A stretch of 64,000 nucleotides of DNA from JBQTKD01 sp963703165 (GCA_963703165.1 OY969798.1:4030001-4094000); one strand, 5' to 3'. Positions 1 through 8,593 are shown, numbered from the stretch's first letter. A program made the numbers and translations. The notes: generated by a model from the sequence alone, not told the origin.

Positions 1-56
1 GCGGCGCACGCGATGCTGGTCGCGGCGCACAGGAAGTAGACGACCGACTCGGTCAC
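1..56 (-). CDS. Small membrane protein, N-terminal fragment (DUF5985-like)
   Basis: Only the first 18 codons are inside the window, on the minus strand from a GTG at 56. The visible peptide reads VTESVVYFLCAATSIACA, a hydrophobic N terminus. That pattern resembles small two-helix DUF5985-type membrane proteins, but the match is from memory on a short stretch. The GTG overlaps the TGA of the upstream gene in a 4-base GTGA junction, so it is translationally coupled to the operon that enters from 8303. Function unknown. Confidence 0.5.
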   Translation of the reverse strand, partial: MTESVVYFLCAATSIACA

Positions 57-475
57 GGCCGCTCCCTCCCGTCGGGGTCCTTGCCCTCGCGGCGCAGTCG
101 GAAGGCCTCGGCCAAGGAGATCTTGGGGTCCGGCTCGGGTGCACCGTGGATGAGGCGACCCACCGTCACTTTGCGCCGCACATAGGTGTCGGCGACATCC
201 TGCAGCAACTCGGCCACGGCCAGGATCTTCAGGCCGCGGTAACCCTCATCCGCGTAGTACTTGCAGAAGCCCTTCGCGGTGAAGGTGTCCAGCCATTCGG
301 CGACCACGGGCTCGGCCAGGTACATCTCGGCCGCCAACTCCGCGGCAGGGCGCGGCTCGTCGGCCTCGGCAACGAGGAGCAACACCTCGAGTTGCAGCAA
401 TGAAGAGACGTGGTCGCGCAGGAAGGTGACCACGTGAGCAGGGATCGGGGGAGGCAGATCGCTCACCCGAAGCAC
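53..475 (-). CDS. Hypothetical protein, possibly winged-helix-like
   Basis: A 140-residue soluble protein with no signal peptide or membrane segment. The middle (about residues 20-75) is helical, with a pattern like a MarR/winged-helix fold: a hydrophobic helix, a PAAELAAEMYLAEPVVAEWL recognition-like stretch, then a short FCKYYADEGYR hairpin-like segment. I do not recognise the family and call it winged-helix only as a possibility. The start is GTG at 475, nine bases after the broken livF; an in-frame GTG at 466 is an alternative. The gene ends in a GTGA overlap with the next membrane protein gene, so it belongs to the transporter operon. Confidence 0.6.
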   Translation of the reverse strand: MLRVSDLPPPIPAHVVTFLRDHVSSLLQLEVLLLVAEADEPRPAAELAAEMYLAEPVVAEWLDTFTAKGFCKYYADEGYRGLKILAVAELLQDVADTYVRRKVTVGRLIHGAPEPDPKISLAEAFRLRREGKDPDGRERP

Positions 476-484
476 CCTAATGAC

Positions 485-1181
485 TCAAGCTGAATGTCCC
501 AGGTAACGCGCGAACAAGTCCTCGCCGTCGAGTTCGCCGGGCTCGCCGACGAAAGCCACCTGGCCGCGGTGCAGCATGTAGACGTAGTCGGACAGCGCCA
601 GCGCCTTCGTCACGTACTGCTCGACGAGCAGCAGCGCGGCGCCGGCTTCGGCGAGGCGCTGCAGGAATTCGAAGATCTCGTCGACGATCCGCGGCGCCAG
701 ACCCATGCTGACCTCGTCGAGCAGGATCACCTTCGGGTTCTGCACGTACGCGCGGGCCAGCGCCAACATCTGCTGCTCGCCGCCGGACATGGTCCCGGCG
801 ACCTGCTTGAGCCGCTCACCGAGCCGCGGGAACGCCGAGGTGGCCGCCTCGATCGCCTGCTCGTGCTCCCCGGGCGGGGACTGCACGACGAGGTTCTCCC
901 GCACGGTCAGCGACGGGAACACCCCGCGGCCCTCGGGGATGTGACAGACCCCGCGGCCGACGAGCTTGTTCGGGTGCCTCACCGGTGACGTCGGTCCCGT
1001 CGATCACCAGCGAACCGGCGCTGGGCTTGAGCAGACCGGCGGCGACGCGCAGCAGCGTGGTCTTCCCGGCACCGTTCGCCCCGAGCAGCGCCACCACGGC
1101 ACCGTCCGGGACGCGCAGGGTCACCTCGCGCAGCACCAGGCCGGCGCCGTACCCGGCGTCGACCTCACGCAGTTCGAGCAA
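485..1181 (-). pseudogene. livF: LivF-type ABC transporter ATPase with a single-base frameshift
   Basis: ATPase subunit of a branched-chain amino acid (HAAT) type ABC importer. One frame from the start encodes LLELREVDAGYG, Walker A GANGAGKTT and runs to VIDGTDVTGEAP. A second frame continues NKLVGRGVCHIPEGRGVF, with signature MSGGEQQM, Walker B VILLDEVSMGLAP and the normal C terminus. Removing one base near 971 (one G on the minus strand in the CCCGAACAAG stretch) joins both halves into a full-length protein of about 231 residues, with nothing missing. TTG at 1181 is the likely start, six bases after a GAGGAGG ribosome site; TTG at 1187 is also open. This is a recent mutation, an assembly error or, less likely, programmed frameshifting. 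Confidence 0.85.
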
Positions 1182-1196
1182 CGTCAACCTCCTCGA

Positions 1197-2717
1197 TCAC
1201 GAGCACACCGGAGTGCTGCCGCGCGTGGCGGTCCAGCCCTTGTCCGACAGCAGCGTGAAGTAGACGCACCGGATAAGCGGCGCGGACTTCTGGCCCGGCT
1301 TGAAGGTCATCGGTGGAGTGAGCCCGTCGAGGGTCTCCTTGGAGAACTTGCCCAGCCCGGTCATGAGGTCCGCGGTGGTGATCGGTTTGGCGCGCGCGTC
1401 GGCTCCAAGGTTGGCGACCACGGCCTCGACCATCTTGCCCGCGGCCCACCCGTAGATCGACGCGGCACTGCGGTCCGCCGAGGGGGCGTACTTCTTCAGG
1501 GCGGCGTGATACTCGCGCTGGCCGGGAGTCTCCTGGTTGGTCTCCATCCACGGTGCGACGGAGCTGGCAGAGGACAGCGTGTTCTTGCGGATGGCAGGGT
1601 CCTCGGCGTTCTGCTGGCTGAGCACCAAGCCGCTGGTGATGAACTGCGGGTGGTAATTCACGGAGGCGCAGGACCGCGCCACGCGCCCGATCGACGCCCC
1701 GTCCATGGCCATGCCCATCGCTTCGACGCCGGCGTTCTTCGCGGCCTGGCACTGGGCGGTGAAGTCCGGCTGCGTGAGGGAGACCGCGGAGGTGTAGGTG
1801 AGTTTCGCCTTGGTCTTGGCGACCTCCTCCTGGATGATCTTCGAGCCGGAGGTACAGACGCTGGCCTCGACGCAGTAGAGCAGGCCGAGGTTGAGTTTGC
1901 CTGCAGCGATGGTCTGCTGCAGCGAACCGCGCACCGCGCCGAGAAGTCCTGCACCGGCAGGGAACGCGTACGGGCTCTGGTTCCACTTGAAGTCGATGCC
2001 GTCGCCACCGATCAACGGGATCTTGTACTTCTCGGCAGCGCCGAGGATCCCTTGGAAGCCCAGCGCGTCGAAGGTCCCGACGAGGGCCTGCACCTTCTTG
2101 CTCTGCACGAGTTGCTGCACGAGGGCCGACCCGCGGGCGGGGTCCCCGCCGTCGTCCACGGCGAACAGTTGGACCGGGTGGCAGGCAACGCCGCCGCGCG
2201 CGTTGACGTCTTGCGCCCACGCCGCCAACGAGGTGCGGGCGCTGGCGGTGATCGGGCCTGTCACGCCGGAGAACGAGCCGATCTGGCCGATGTTCAGTGG
2301 CGCACCGGCAGCGGTGCACGCAGCCGACGTCGCCGCGGCAGCCGTGCCGGCGCCCGGCTTGTCGGAGGTCGAGGGCGTTCCCTTGGCCGGCTTGGTCGGG
2401 CCGCCGGCAGACGTTGCCGGAGCGCCCTTCGGATTGACGACCCCCGTCGAGGCACCGGCTCCGGCCGGAGCGGTTCCTGGGGTCGCCGGAGCTTCGCCTG
2501 CCCCTGTCGACACCGCAGGGGAGTCCCCGGTGGTCGGTGCCGCGGCTGGACGGCCCGCGGTTGCCGTGCGAAGTTCGGCGATCGAGGCGTCGTCGAGGCG
2601 GACGGTTCCGCCGCCCGCACCGGCGAGCACCTCCTCGCCACTGACGCGACTTCCGCACGCGCTCAGTGTGAGGACGGCCGCCAAGGCCAGTCCGACGCCG
2701 ACCCGACGACGGTTCAT
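1197..2717 (-). CDS. LivK-type substrate-binding lipoprotein, copy 2
   Basis: A 506-residue ABC importer binding protein. A signal peptide ends in the lipobox LSACGS (lipid-attached Cys21). A long Ala/Pro/Gly/Thr-rich linker follows (about residues 40-140), then a periplasmic-binding-protein type 1 (Peripla_BP_6) domain beginning LNIGQIGSFSGVTGPI. It has a close paralogue immediately upstream; long blocks such as QCQAAKNAGVEAMGMAMDG are identical, so the pair arose by tandem duplication. The ATG at 2717 overlaps the upstream stop (ATGA). The ligand cannot be told from sequence; family members bind amino acids, amides, urea or aromatic acids. Confidence 0.9.
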   Translation of the reverse strand: MNRRRVGVGLALAAVLTLSACGSRVSGEEVLAGAGGGTVRLDDASIAELRTATAGRPAAAPTTGDSPAVSTGAGEAPATPGTAPAGAGASTGVVNPKGAPATSAGGPTKPAKGTPSTSDKPGAGTAAAATSAACTAAGAPLNIGQIGSFSGVTGPITASARTSLAAWAQDVNARGGVACHPVQLFAVDDGGDPARGSALVQQLVQSKKVQALVGTFDALGFQGILGAAEKYKIPLIGGDGIDFKWNQSPYAFPAGAGLLGAVRGSLQQTIAAGKLNLGLLYCVEASVCTSGSKIIQEEVAKTKAKLTYTSAVSLTQPDFTAQCQAAKNAGVEAMGMAMDGASIGRVARSCASVNYHPQFITSGLVLSQQNAEDPAIRKNTLSSASSVAPWMETNQETPGQREYHAALKKYAPSADRSAASIYGWAAGKMVEAVVANLGADARAKPITTADLMTGLGKFSKETLDGLTPPMTFKPGQKSAPLIRCVYFTLLSDKGWTATRGSTPVCS

Positions 2718-4219
2718 GTGCAGACGGGCTTGCTGCCGCGCGGCGCCGTCCAGCCCTTGTCGTTGAGCAAGGTGAAGTAGGTGCACTCGATCTGCGGGGA
2801 GAACTTCTGCCCGGGGGAGAAAGTGAAGGGTGGAGTCAGTCCGCCCAGCGTCTCCTTGGAGATCTTGCCCAGGCCTGTCATGAGGTCCGCCGTGGTGATC
2901 GGGTTGCTCGAGGCAGCCGCACCGAGCTTGGCGACGACGGCCTCCAGCAGTTTGCCCGCCGCCCACGTCTGGATCGAGCTTCCGCTCGGCGCGGAGTTCG
3001 GTGCGTACTTCGTCAACGCCGCGTGGTAACCCTGCTGACCGGGGGTGTCCTTCTCGGTCCAGGGCGCGACCGGACTGGAGGAGGACAACGTGTTCTTGCG
3101 GACAATGGGGTCCTCCGCGTTCTGCGGGCTGAGCACCAGCCCGTTGCTGACGAACTGCGGGTGGTAGTTGATCGACGCGCAGGAGCGGGCGACTCGACCG
3201 ATCGAGGCGCCGTCCATGGCCATGCCCATCGCCTCGACGCCGGCGTTCTTGGCGGCCTGGCACTGTGCGGTGAAGTCCGGCTGCGTCAGCGAGATCGCCG
3301 CGCTGTAGGTGAGCTTCCCGCCGGCCTTCTCGACCTCCGGCGGGATGATCTTCGCGCCGTTGGTGCAGACGCTGGCCTCGACGCAGTACAGCAGTCCGAG
3401 GTTCTTCTTGCCCGAGGAGACGGTCTGCTTGATGGCCCCGCGGATCGAACCGAGGATCCCGGCACCGGTCGGGAACACGTAGGGGCTCTCGTTCCAGGCG
3501 AAGTCGATGCCGTCGCCACCGATCACGGGAACCTTCAGCCGCTCCACCGTCGAGACGATGCCTTTGAAACCGAGGGGATCGAAGACCCCGACGATTGCCT
3601 GGACCTTCTTCTCCTGGACGAGCTGCTGCACCAGGGCCGACGCCTTGGCCGGGTCGCCACCGTCGTCGACGGCGAACAACTGCACCGGGTGACAGGCCAC
3701 CCCGCCACGGGAATTGACGTCCTGGACCCAGGCGGCCAGCGCGGTGCGCGCGTTGATGGTGATCGGCCCGGAGACACCGGAGAAGGCACCGATCTGACCC
3801 AGCTTCAGGGGCACGCCGGGGCCGGTGCACTTGGCCGGGAGGGCCGCGGCGGCGGAGTTGGTTGCACCCGCCGCGGGCTTGTTTGCCGCAGCCGGTTGCC
3901 CCTTGGTGGGCTTGGCCGCTGCGCCCGAAGGAGTGCCGGGAGTGCCGGGCTTCGGGTTGGCCACGCCGGTAGACGCGCCGGTTCCTGTCGCGGCCGCCTC
4001 AGGGGCGGTCTCGGTGGTGGCGGAGGAATCCGCCGGTCCCGCCGCGGCGTTGCCGCCGGTCGCCTTGCTCAACTCAGCGATCGATGCGTCGTCGAGGCGG
4101 ACCGTCCCACCGCCGGCCCCGGCGAGCACCTCGTCGCCGCTGACGCGACTACCGCACGCGCTGAGCGCGAGGACGGTAGCCAACATCACCGCCACTGCTG
4201 GTCCGCGGCGAACCTTCAT
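2714..4219 (-). CDS. LivK-type substrate-binding lipoprotein, copy 1
   Basis: A 501-residue binding lipoprotein with lipobox LSACGS (Cys22), the conserved segment EVLAGAGGGTVRLDDASIAE just after it, a low-complexity linker and a Peripla_BP_6 domain (VPLKLGQIGAFSGVSGPI onward). ATG 4219 is chosen because AGGAG lies about six bases upstream; the frame stays open further 5' but without a signal peptide. It sits between the fused permease gene and its own paralogue, and ends in an ATGA overlap with it. Cysteines such as LLYCVEASVC and RSCASI are conserved between the copies and could form disulfides. Confidence 0.92.
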   Translation of the reverse strand: MKVRRGPAVAVMLATVLALSACGSRVSGDEVLAGAGGGTVRLDDASIAELSKATGGNAAAGPADSSATTETAPEAAATGTGASTGVANPKPGTPGTPSGAAAKPTKGQPAAANKPAAGATNSAAAALPAKCTGPGVPLKLGQIGAFSGVSGPITINARTALAAWVQDVNSRGGVACHPVQLFAVDDGGDPAKASALVQQLVQEKKVQAIVGVFDPLGFKGIVSTVERLKVPVIGGDGIDFAWNESPYVFPTGAGILGSIRGAIKQTVSSGKKNLGLLYCVEASVCTNGAKIIPPEVEKAGGKLTYSAAISLTQPDFTAQCQAAKNAGVEAMGMAMDGASIGRVARSCASINYHPQFVSNGLVLSPQNAEDPIVRKNTLSSSSPVAPWTEKDTPGQQGYHAALTKYAPNSAPSGSSIQTWAAGKLLEAVVAKLGAAASSNPITTADLMTGLGKISKETLGGLTPPFTFSPGQKFSPQIECTYFTLLNDKGWTAPRGSKPVCT

Positions 4220-4242
4220 GGGGGCACTCCTATGTTGATTGA

Positions 4243-6144
4243 TCACGAGGGGACCTCTCGTGGTGTGGTGCGCGCGGCCGCCCGGGCCGCGGTCGTGCCT
4301 GCAGAGCGCCACGACAACTTGTCTGCCCACTGACCGAAGGGCAGATGCAGACGTCGCGTGGCGAGAACGGCGGCCAGGATGGCGCCGGCGCCGAAGGCGG
4401 CCTCGAAGCCGGCCCCGACAGAGTCACCGTAGGCCGGGAGAACGAGCATCCCGATCGGCCCGATGATCGAGGCCTGCACGGTGCTGCGCCCGGCGATCGC
4501 GAGGACGGCGAGCAGCACGAGAGAGGCCACGAAGTTGAAGCTGGTCCCGGACACCGAGCCGAACTGTCCGGCGAACAGAGCGCCGCTGATCCCGGCCATG
4601 AATGCCGAGATGCAGAAGACGAGGACGCGGGTCACGTCGGCCGAGGCGCCCAGGGTCTGCAGCGCGGTGGGGGAGTCCGACAGGCCGCGCAGCAGGCGGC
4701 CCAGGCGGGTGCGCTCGATGGTCATGACCGCGGCGATCCCTGCCACCGCCACGGCGAGCAACAAGTAGTAGTAGCCCTTGTCGGAGTCCATGCCCCAGGT
4801 CGAGGGTCGACCGGTGCGCAGGTCGGACAGCCCGAACATGTAGCTCTTCACGTAGAAGAACTGCGCGATGAAGATGCCGAAACCCAACGTGGCCAGGGCA
4901 AGGAACAACCCCGAGAGCCGGATGGCCGGGATGGCGACGATCGCGCCGACCGGGACCGCGACGAGGCCACCGAGGAGCACCGCGATGCCCCAGGGCACCC
5001 CGTTGGACACCGCGTGCGCGAACGCCGCCGCGCCCACTGCCGCCAACGACATCTGACACAGCGACACCTGACCGGAGGTGTGCACCAGCAGACCCAGCGA
5101 GAGGAACAGCAGCACCTGACTCATCGCGTTGATCCACACCGGCAGGCGTGCCCCGACCACCTGCGGCACCATCACCGCGGCGAACAGGCCGACGGCCGAG
5201 AGGACCATGACGGTCGGGGTGGAGAACTGCCGCGACGCGGGCACCCGGGCCCGCACCTGCGAACCCAGGTCACCGAGGCGCCGGCGGCCGAGCACCAACA
5301 GGACGACGAACAGCACGATGAACGGCAGGTTGAAGTCCAGGCCCTGCAACCAGGCGTACTCCGAGGTCTGCTTGGAGACCAGCTTCTGCGCGATACCGAT
5401 CGCGATGCCGCCCGCGTAGGCCAACGGGAGGCTGCGGAACGCGCCGAGCGCCGCCGCGCCGAAGGCCTGCACGACGAGCAGGGACAGCAGGGTCGCGTCG
5501 AGTTGCTGTTGTTGGGAGGCGAGCAGTACGCCGGACGCGGAGGCGAAGCAGGACCCGATCATCCAGGCCTGGCGGCGGACCCGGACCGGCGCGGTGCCCA
5601 TCGTGTCCAGCAGCGCGGGGTCGTCGACGACGGCGCGCATCGTGATGCCCAGCCGGCTGCGCTCAACGAGGACGTAGAGCCCGAAGGCGGCAACGCTCAC
5701 CCCGACGAAGGTGATGATCGATTCCCAGCTGACCGCGACCCCGGAGACCGTGAAGGCCGTCTTGCGGGTCAGGAACGGAGTGAACAAGCGGTAGTCGGGG
5801 CCGTAGATCCAGGTGGCCAGCGCGCGGATCAACAGCAGCAGGCCGACGGTGCCGACGATCTGGTACGAGACCGGCACCTTCGACAGCCCGCGGGCCATCC
5901 GCTCCAGCAACAGGCCGAGAACGATGCCGAACAGGCCGACGGCAAGCAGCGCGGCGAGAGGCCACGGCATGCCTTGCTGCTGCCGCAGTTCGAAGAAGAC
6001 GTAGGCAGAACCGGCGCCGACGGCCCCGTGACCGAAGTTGAAGATGCCCGAGGTCCGGTAGGTGAGCACCAGACCCATCGCGGCCAGGCCGTAGATCGAG
6101 CCGAAGACCAGGCCGAAGACGAGGAACGGGATGTACTCACTCAC
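4243..6144 (-). CDS. Fused LivH-LivM branched-chain-type ABC permease
   Basis: A 633-residue membrane protein. The N-terminal half (residues 1 to about 290) is LivH-like, opening YIPFLVFGLVFGSIYGLAAM and carrying LTYRTSGIFNFGHGAVGA. The C-terminal half (about 310-600) is LivM-like, with HTSGQVSLCQMSLAAVGAAA and LATLGFGIFIAQFF. Both permease subunits are therefore one polypeptide, which occurs in some actinobacterial members of this importer family. The GTG at 6144 overlaps the preceding gene by 8 bases; more upstream sequence in frame is arginine-rich and not membrane-like. Partners are the two downstream binding proteins and the frameshifted LivF; no LivG is seen in this operon. Confidence 0.9.
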   Translation of the reverse strand: MSEYIPFLVFGLVFGSIYGLAAMGLVLTYRTSGIFNFGHGAVGAGSAYVFFELRQQQGMPWPLAALLAVGLFGIVLGLLLERMARGLSKVPVSYQIVGTVGLLLLIRALATWIYGPDYRLFTPFLTRKTAFTVSGVAVSWESIITFVGVSVAAFGLYVLVERSRLGITMRAVVDDPALLDTMGTAPVRVRRQAWMIGSCFASASGVLLASQQQQLDATLLSLLVVQAFGAAALGAFRSLPLAYAGGIAIGIAQKLVSKQTSEYAWLQGLDFNLPFIVLFVVLLVLGRRRLGDLGSQVRARVPASRQFSTPTVMVLSAVGLFAAVMVPQVVGARLPVWINAMSQVLLFLSLGLLVHTSGQVSLCQMSLAAVGAAAFAHAVSNGVPWGIAVLLGGLVAVPVGAIVAIPAIRLSGLFLALATLGFGIFIAQFFYVKSYMFGLSDLRTGRPSTWGMDSDKGYYYLLLAVAVAGIAAVMTIERTRLGRLLRGLSDSPTALQTLGASADVTRVLVFCISAFMAGISGALFAGQFGSVSGTSFNFVASLVLLAVLAIAGRSTVQASIIGPIGMLVLPAYGDSVGAGFEAAFGAGAILAAVLATRRLHLPFGQWADKLSWRSAGTTAARAAARTTPREVPS

Positions 6145-6721
6145 GAGCGGATCCTGACGTTGCGTCAGGTAGACACATGCCGCAGGGCGTCGTGCCGGCC
6201 GAGAGGAAGAATTCCTCGTCCTGCCATTGCACGGTCTTTCCGATGAGCACGTCGCAGTCGGGGCGGTGGTAGCGGCGCATTCCCGTCGCGATCCCGAACT
6301 GGCCGACCAGCGGCTGCTCGGCCGTGAGCGCCGTCTGCGGGACATCGGCGGGGTAGCGGATGGCGAGGTCGTGCATGACGCTGCGGCGCATCGTGCTCAC
6401 CGACACGAGACCGGCGAGCAACCAGACGACCATCCCGATACCGGCGACGATCAGCGATCCGATGCCCAGGCCGAGCCAGCGGGCCTGCTCCTCGAGGTCG
6501 GCGGTGTCACTGATGCCGACCCAGCCCACGACCATGCCGATCACACCGAGCGCGAGCAGGATCGCCGGCACCACGCCGGCCCGTCGGTTCCAGGGCTCTT
6601 CGCGGTCCGCGATGCGCAGGGGGGCAGTCCGCTCCGTGGCGGAGCGGCGTCGTGCTCCCCGCCGGGACAGCAGGCCTGCCGTCGCCGGCGAGGGCCGCAG
6701 CCGGCCCGACGCTGTGGTCAC
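6137..6721 (-). CDS. Membrane protein with two helices and a C-terminal His/Cys cluster
   Basis: A 194-residue protein of unknown function. A basic N-terminal 50 residues is followed by two hydrophobic segments (VVPAILLALGVIGMVVGWVG and WLGLGIGSLIVAGIGMVVWL). A soluble C-terminal domain ends YHRPDCDVLIGK...TTPCGMCLP. The H-x3-C plus C-x2-C spacing resembles the small zinc-binding motif of Ada-like or HRDC...PCxxC proteins, so a metal site is likely. The GTG at 6721 overlaps the upstream TGA (GTGA). The neighbours, all overlapping, are two other membrane or secreted proteins and the LivHM permease, so it may be an accessory of that transporter. Confidence 0.7.
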   Translation of the reverse strand: MTTASGRLRPSPATAGLLSRRGARRRSATERTAPLRIADREEPWNRRAGVVPAILLALGVIGMVVGWVGISDTADLEEQARWLGLGIGSLIVAGIGMVVWLLAGLVSVSTMRRSVMHDLAIRYPADVPQTALTAEQPLVGQFGIATGMRRYHRPDCDVLIGKTVQWQDEEFFLSAGTTPCGMCLPDATSGSARE

Positions 6722-6987
6722 GCGGCGTCGTTGTCCAGGCGGACGCGGATGGCGCGCATCTCGCGCCACTGGTCACGTAGGTCGGCGGAGATCCACAACA
6801 TGCCGCCCAGGCCGAGCAGGAAGACCCCGCCGAGCCCCTCGGAGGCGATGTAGGGCAACTGTTCGGCGACGAACCCGGTGTCACTGACGTGGAACCAGCC
6901 GATGATCAGCAGGATCGCGCCGGCCGCCACGGACAGCGCGGCCAGCGTCCGGTCCCACTGCAACCGGGCGAACCGGACCATGTTCAT
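6718..6987 (-). CDS. Small two-helix membrane protein
   Basis: An 89-residue protein with two predicted membrane helices (about residues 14-32 and 50-66) and a charged C-terminal tail DLRDQWREMRAIRVRLDND. No family recognised. The ATG at 6987 overlaps the stop of the upstream gene (ATGA) and its own stop overlaps the next start (GTGA), so it is locked into the operon. A Met three codons in is an alternative start. Its helix arrangement resembles that of the following 194-residue protein without the metal-like domain. Confidence 0.7.
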   Translation of the reverse strand: MNMVRFARLQWDRTLAALSVAAGAILLIIGWFHVSDTGFVAEQLPYIASEGLGGVFLLGLGGMLWISADLRDQWREMRAIRVRLDNDAA

Positions 6988-8303
6988 CGGAGCACTCCTC
7001 GCAACAGGGCCAACGAACCGATCGCGGCGGCTCCGACCGCGGCGACCATCAGGTACAGCCAGGTGACGTCGTTCTCGATCGGCATGCGGCTCGCGGTCAA
7101 CGAGGCGAAGTCCACCGTGGGCGCGACGGCGGCGGCGACCGCGGCTGGAGCCGGCGCCGGGACGCCCGCTCCCGGGACCGGCAGGGCCAGGTCGGTGGTC
7201 GTCGGGAACTCCGCGGCGGCGGGGACCGGCGCCTGCGCGACGTCGGAGGCCGGCGGCGGACCGAGCGGAGCGACGGCCGGGGTCTCGACGCCGGCCACAG
7301 CCTCGTCGGCGCCCTTGGCGTAGGAGATCTCCGCGCGGGACAGGCCGAGGGAGAAGGTCACGGGGGTCTCCCCGGAGAATCCACCCGGCGAACCGGCCGG
7401 GGGCTCGGGCAGCGTGGTCGCGATCTGCAGTCCCGCGCCGATGATCCCGTCGGTGGTTTCCTGCGGAGCCTGGTAGGTGATCTTGTAGCCGGCCGCGGCG
7501 AAGGCGGCGAGCACGTCGTTGGTCGGCAGCGGCGTCGCGACGGGTTCCGAGCCCGGCACCGTCAGCATGAACGTGCCGTTGACGAAGCCGATCGAGGGAA
7601 CGGCGAGCTTCTCGCCCGGGCCGGCCGCCGACGGAGGGCTGGGGAGCCCGAACTCGAGGTTGGGTGCGGAGATCGAGGCGAAGGACAGGGTCGAGGAGCG
7701 CGTCAGTTTGCCGCTCGCGTCGCGGGTCGCGGTGGCCGCGGCCTTGAGCCCGTTGATGATCAGGCTCTCGCCGAGCCGCAGGCCGTCAGCGTCGGTGGAG
7801 GCCTTGGCCAGCACCTCCTGGCCTTCCCGCGCGATGCGGGCGATCGAGGTGGCGCCGGCGCCCTTGGTCCCACCGGTGGCGGAAGCCTGGGTCACGGTCT
7901 CGCCGCTCTCCGAGCTCAGCTCGATCCCGGGGTAGCTCAGCCGCTTGACGTCGTCGCCGTAGGCCGAGGTGACGAGGAAGGGGTACGGCGGGGCGGCGAA
8001 CCCGAGGGCACCGCCGGCGACGCCGGGAATGCCGGCGACCTCCTCACCAGGGAAAGGGAAGGCCGCCAGGGAGTCGGACTGCTGCAGGGACGTCTGCTTG
8101 GCCTGCGCCGTCGGACCCTGGATCTGCGGCGCGACGCCGAGCGGGATCGACTGGTTGCTGAAGATGGCCCGCACGCCGGTGGCGCTGGCCAGCGCCTCGT
8201 AACTCGCGTCGGCCTGGGCCGCGCCCACGCCGATGAAGGGAGCAGCGCAACCCGCGATGACCGCGGCGAGCGTGACCCGGGGGAGAAGTCTGCCGACCGG
8301 CAA
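6984..8303 (-). CDS. Secreted, C-terminally membrane-anchored protein of unknown function
   Basis: A 439-residue protein starting at TTG 8303, chosen because a perfect GGAGG lies six bases upstream. A signal peptide (residues 1-31, ending GAAQA) is followed by a beta-rich extracellular region of about 290 residues, a Pro/Ala/Val-rich stalk (about 340-395) and a C-terminal helix (WLYLMVAAVGAAAIGSLALL) with a basic end. This is the layout of a surface protein held by one C-terminal anchor. It is the first gene of the operon leading to the LivHM/LivK genes. No family recognised; it might deliver or sense the substrate of the transporter outside the cell, which is inference. Confidence 0.75.
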   Translation of the reverse strand: MPVGRLLPRVTLAAVIAGCAAPFIGVGAAQADASYEALASATGVRAIFSNQSIPLGVAPQIQGPTAQAKQTSLQQSDSLAAFPFPGEEVAGIPGVAGGALGFAAPPYPFLVTSAYGDDVKRLSYPGIELSSESGETVTQASATGGTKGAGATSIARIAREGQEVLAKASTDADGLRLGESLIINGLKAAATATRDASGKLTRSSTLSFASISAPNLEFGLPSPPSAAGPGEKLAVPSIGFVNGTFMLTVPGSEPVATPLPTNDVLAAFAAAGYKITYQAPQETTDGIIGAGLQIATTLPEPPAGSPGGFSGETPVTFSLGLSRAEISYAKGADEAVAGVETPAVAPLGPPPASDVAQAPVPAAAEFPTTTDLALPVPGAGVPAPAPAAVAAAVAPTVDFASLTASRMPIENDVTWLYLMVAAVGAAAIGSLALLRGVLR

Positions 8304-8401
8304 GTCGTCCTCCGTTATGGAACGGCGTGCTACAGGGGGATGGTTGTTTGTAGCTCAGGGACGTTACGGGTGCAATGCCGGGAGACGACCCGAACTGAGG
8401 T

Positions 8402-8415
8402 GTACGCGATCGTAC
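8402..8415. promoter_or_regulatory. Inverted repeat GTACG-N4-CGTAC in a divergent promoter region
   Basis: Perfect 5-base arms around CGAT, in the 290-base gap between two divergent genes (8303 minus, 8594 plus). Possible operator; which promoter it serves is unknown. Confidence 0.3.
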
Positions 8416-8452
8416 GTCGGTTCTGGGGACGTTCGGCGGGATCTGTCCTCTT

Positions 8453-8467
8453 ACGTACTTTGTACGT
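8453..8467. promoter_or_regulatory. Inverted repeat ACGTAC-TTT-GTACGT
   Basis: Perfect 6-base arms around TTT in the divergent promoter region. With the GTACG repeat 40 bases away it may form a pair of sites for one regulator, since both share the GTACG core. Confidence 0.4.
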
Positions 8468-8494
8468 GCCCCCGGACCGTCCGGCAACGTTACC

Positions 8495-8506
8495 TACCGC
8501 ACGGTA
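8495..8506. promoter_or_regulatory. Inverted repeat TACCG-CA-CGGTA, TetR-type operator candidate
   Basis: Perfect 5-base arms. TACCG/CGGTA half sites are common in actinobacterial TetR-family operators (general family knowledge). It lies 88 bases upstream of the pirin start. Confidence 0.45.
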
Positions 8507-8524
8507 TGGTCAGGTTCAGGAATA

Positions 8525-8538
8525 GTTGACGTGTCAAC
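8525..8538. promoter_or_regulatory. Inverted repeat GTTGAC-GT-GTCAAC upstream of pirin gene
   Basis: Perfect 6-base arms around GT, 55 bases before the pirin ATG. The half site contains a TTGAC -35-like sequence, so a repressor bound here would block a plus-strand promoter. MarR-type proteins often use TTGAC/GTCAA half sites. Confidence 0.45.
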
Positions 8539-8593
8539 CCAGTTCTGGTCGATGCAGGTCGCAGGACCTGCCTGGATCTAGAGGAGGCCTCCC

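Noticed and set aside
1165..2658. Long open frame of 497 codons on the minus strand overlapping the LivK-like gene
   Set aside because: Arginine-rich shadow frame; the lipoprotein frame has a signal peptide, lipobox and family domain.
966..2780. 604-codon plus-strand open frame opposite livF and the binding protein genes
   Set aside because: High GC keeps antisense frames open; no family features and it crosses gene ends.
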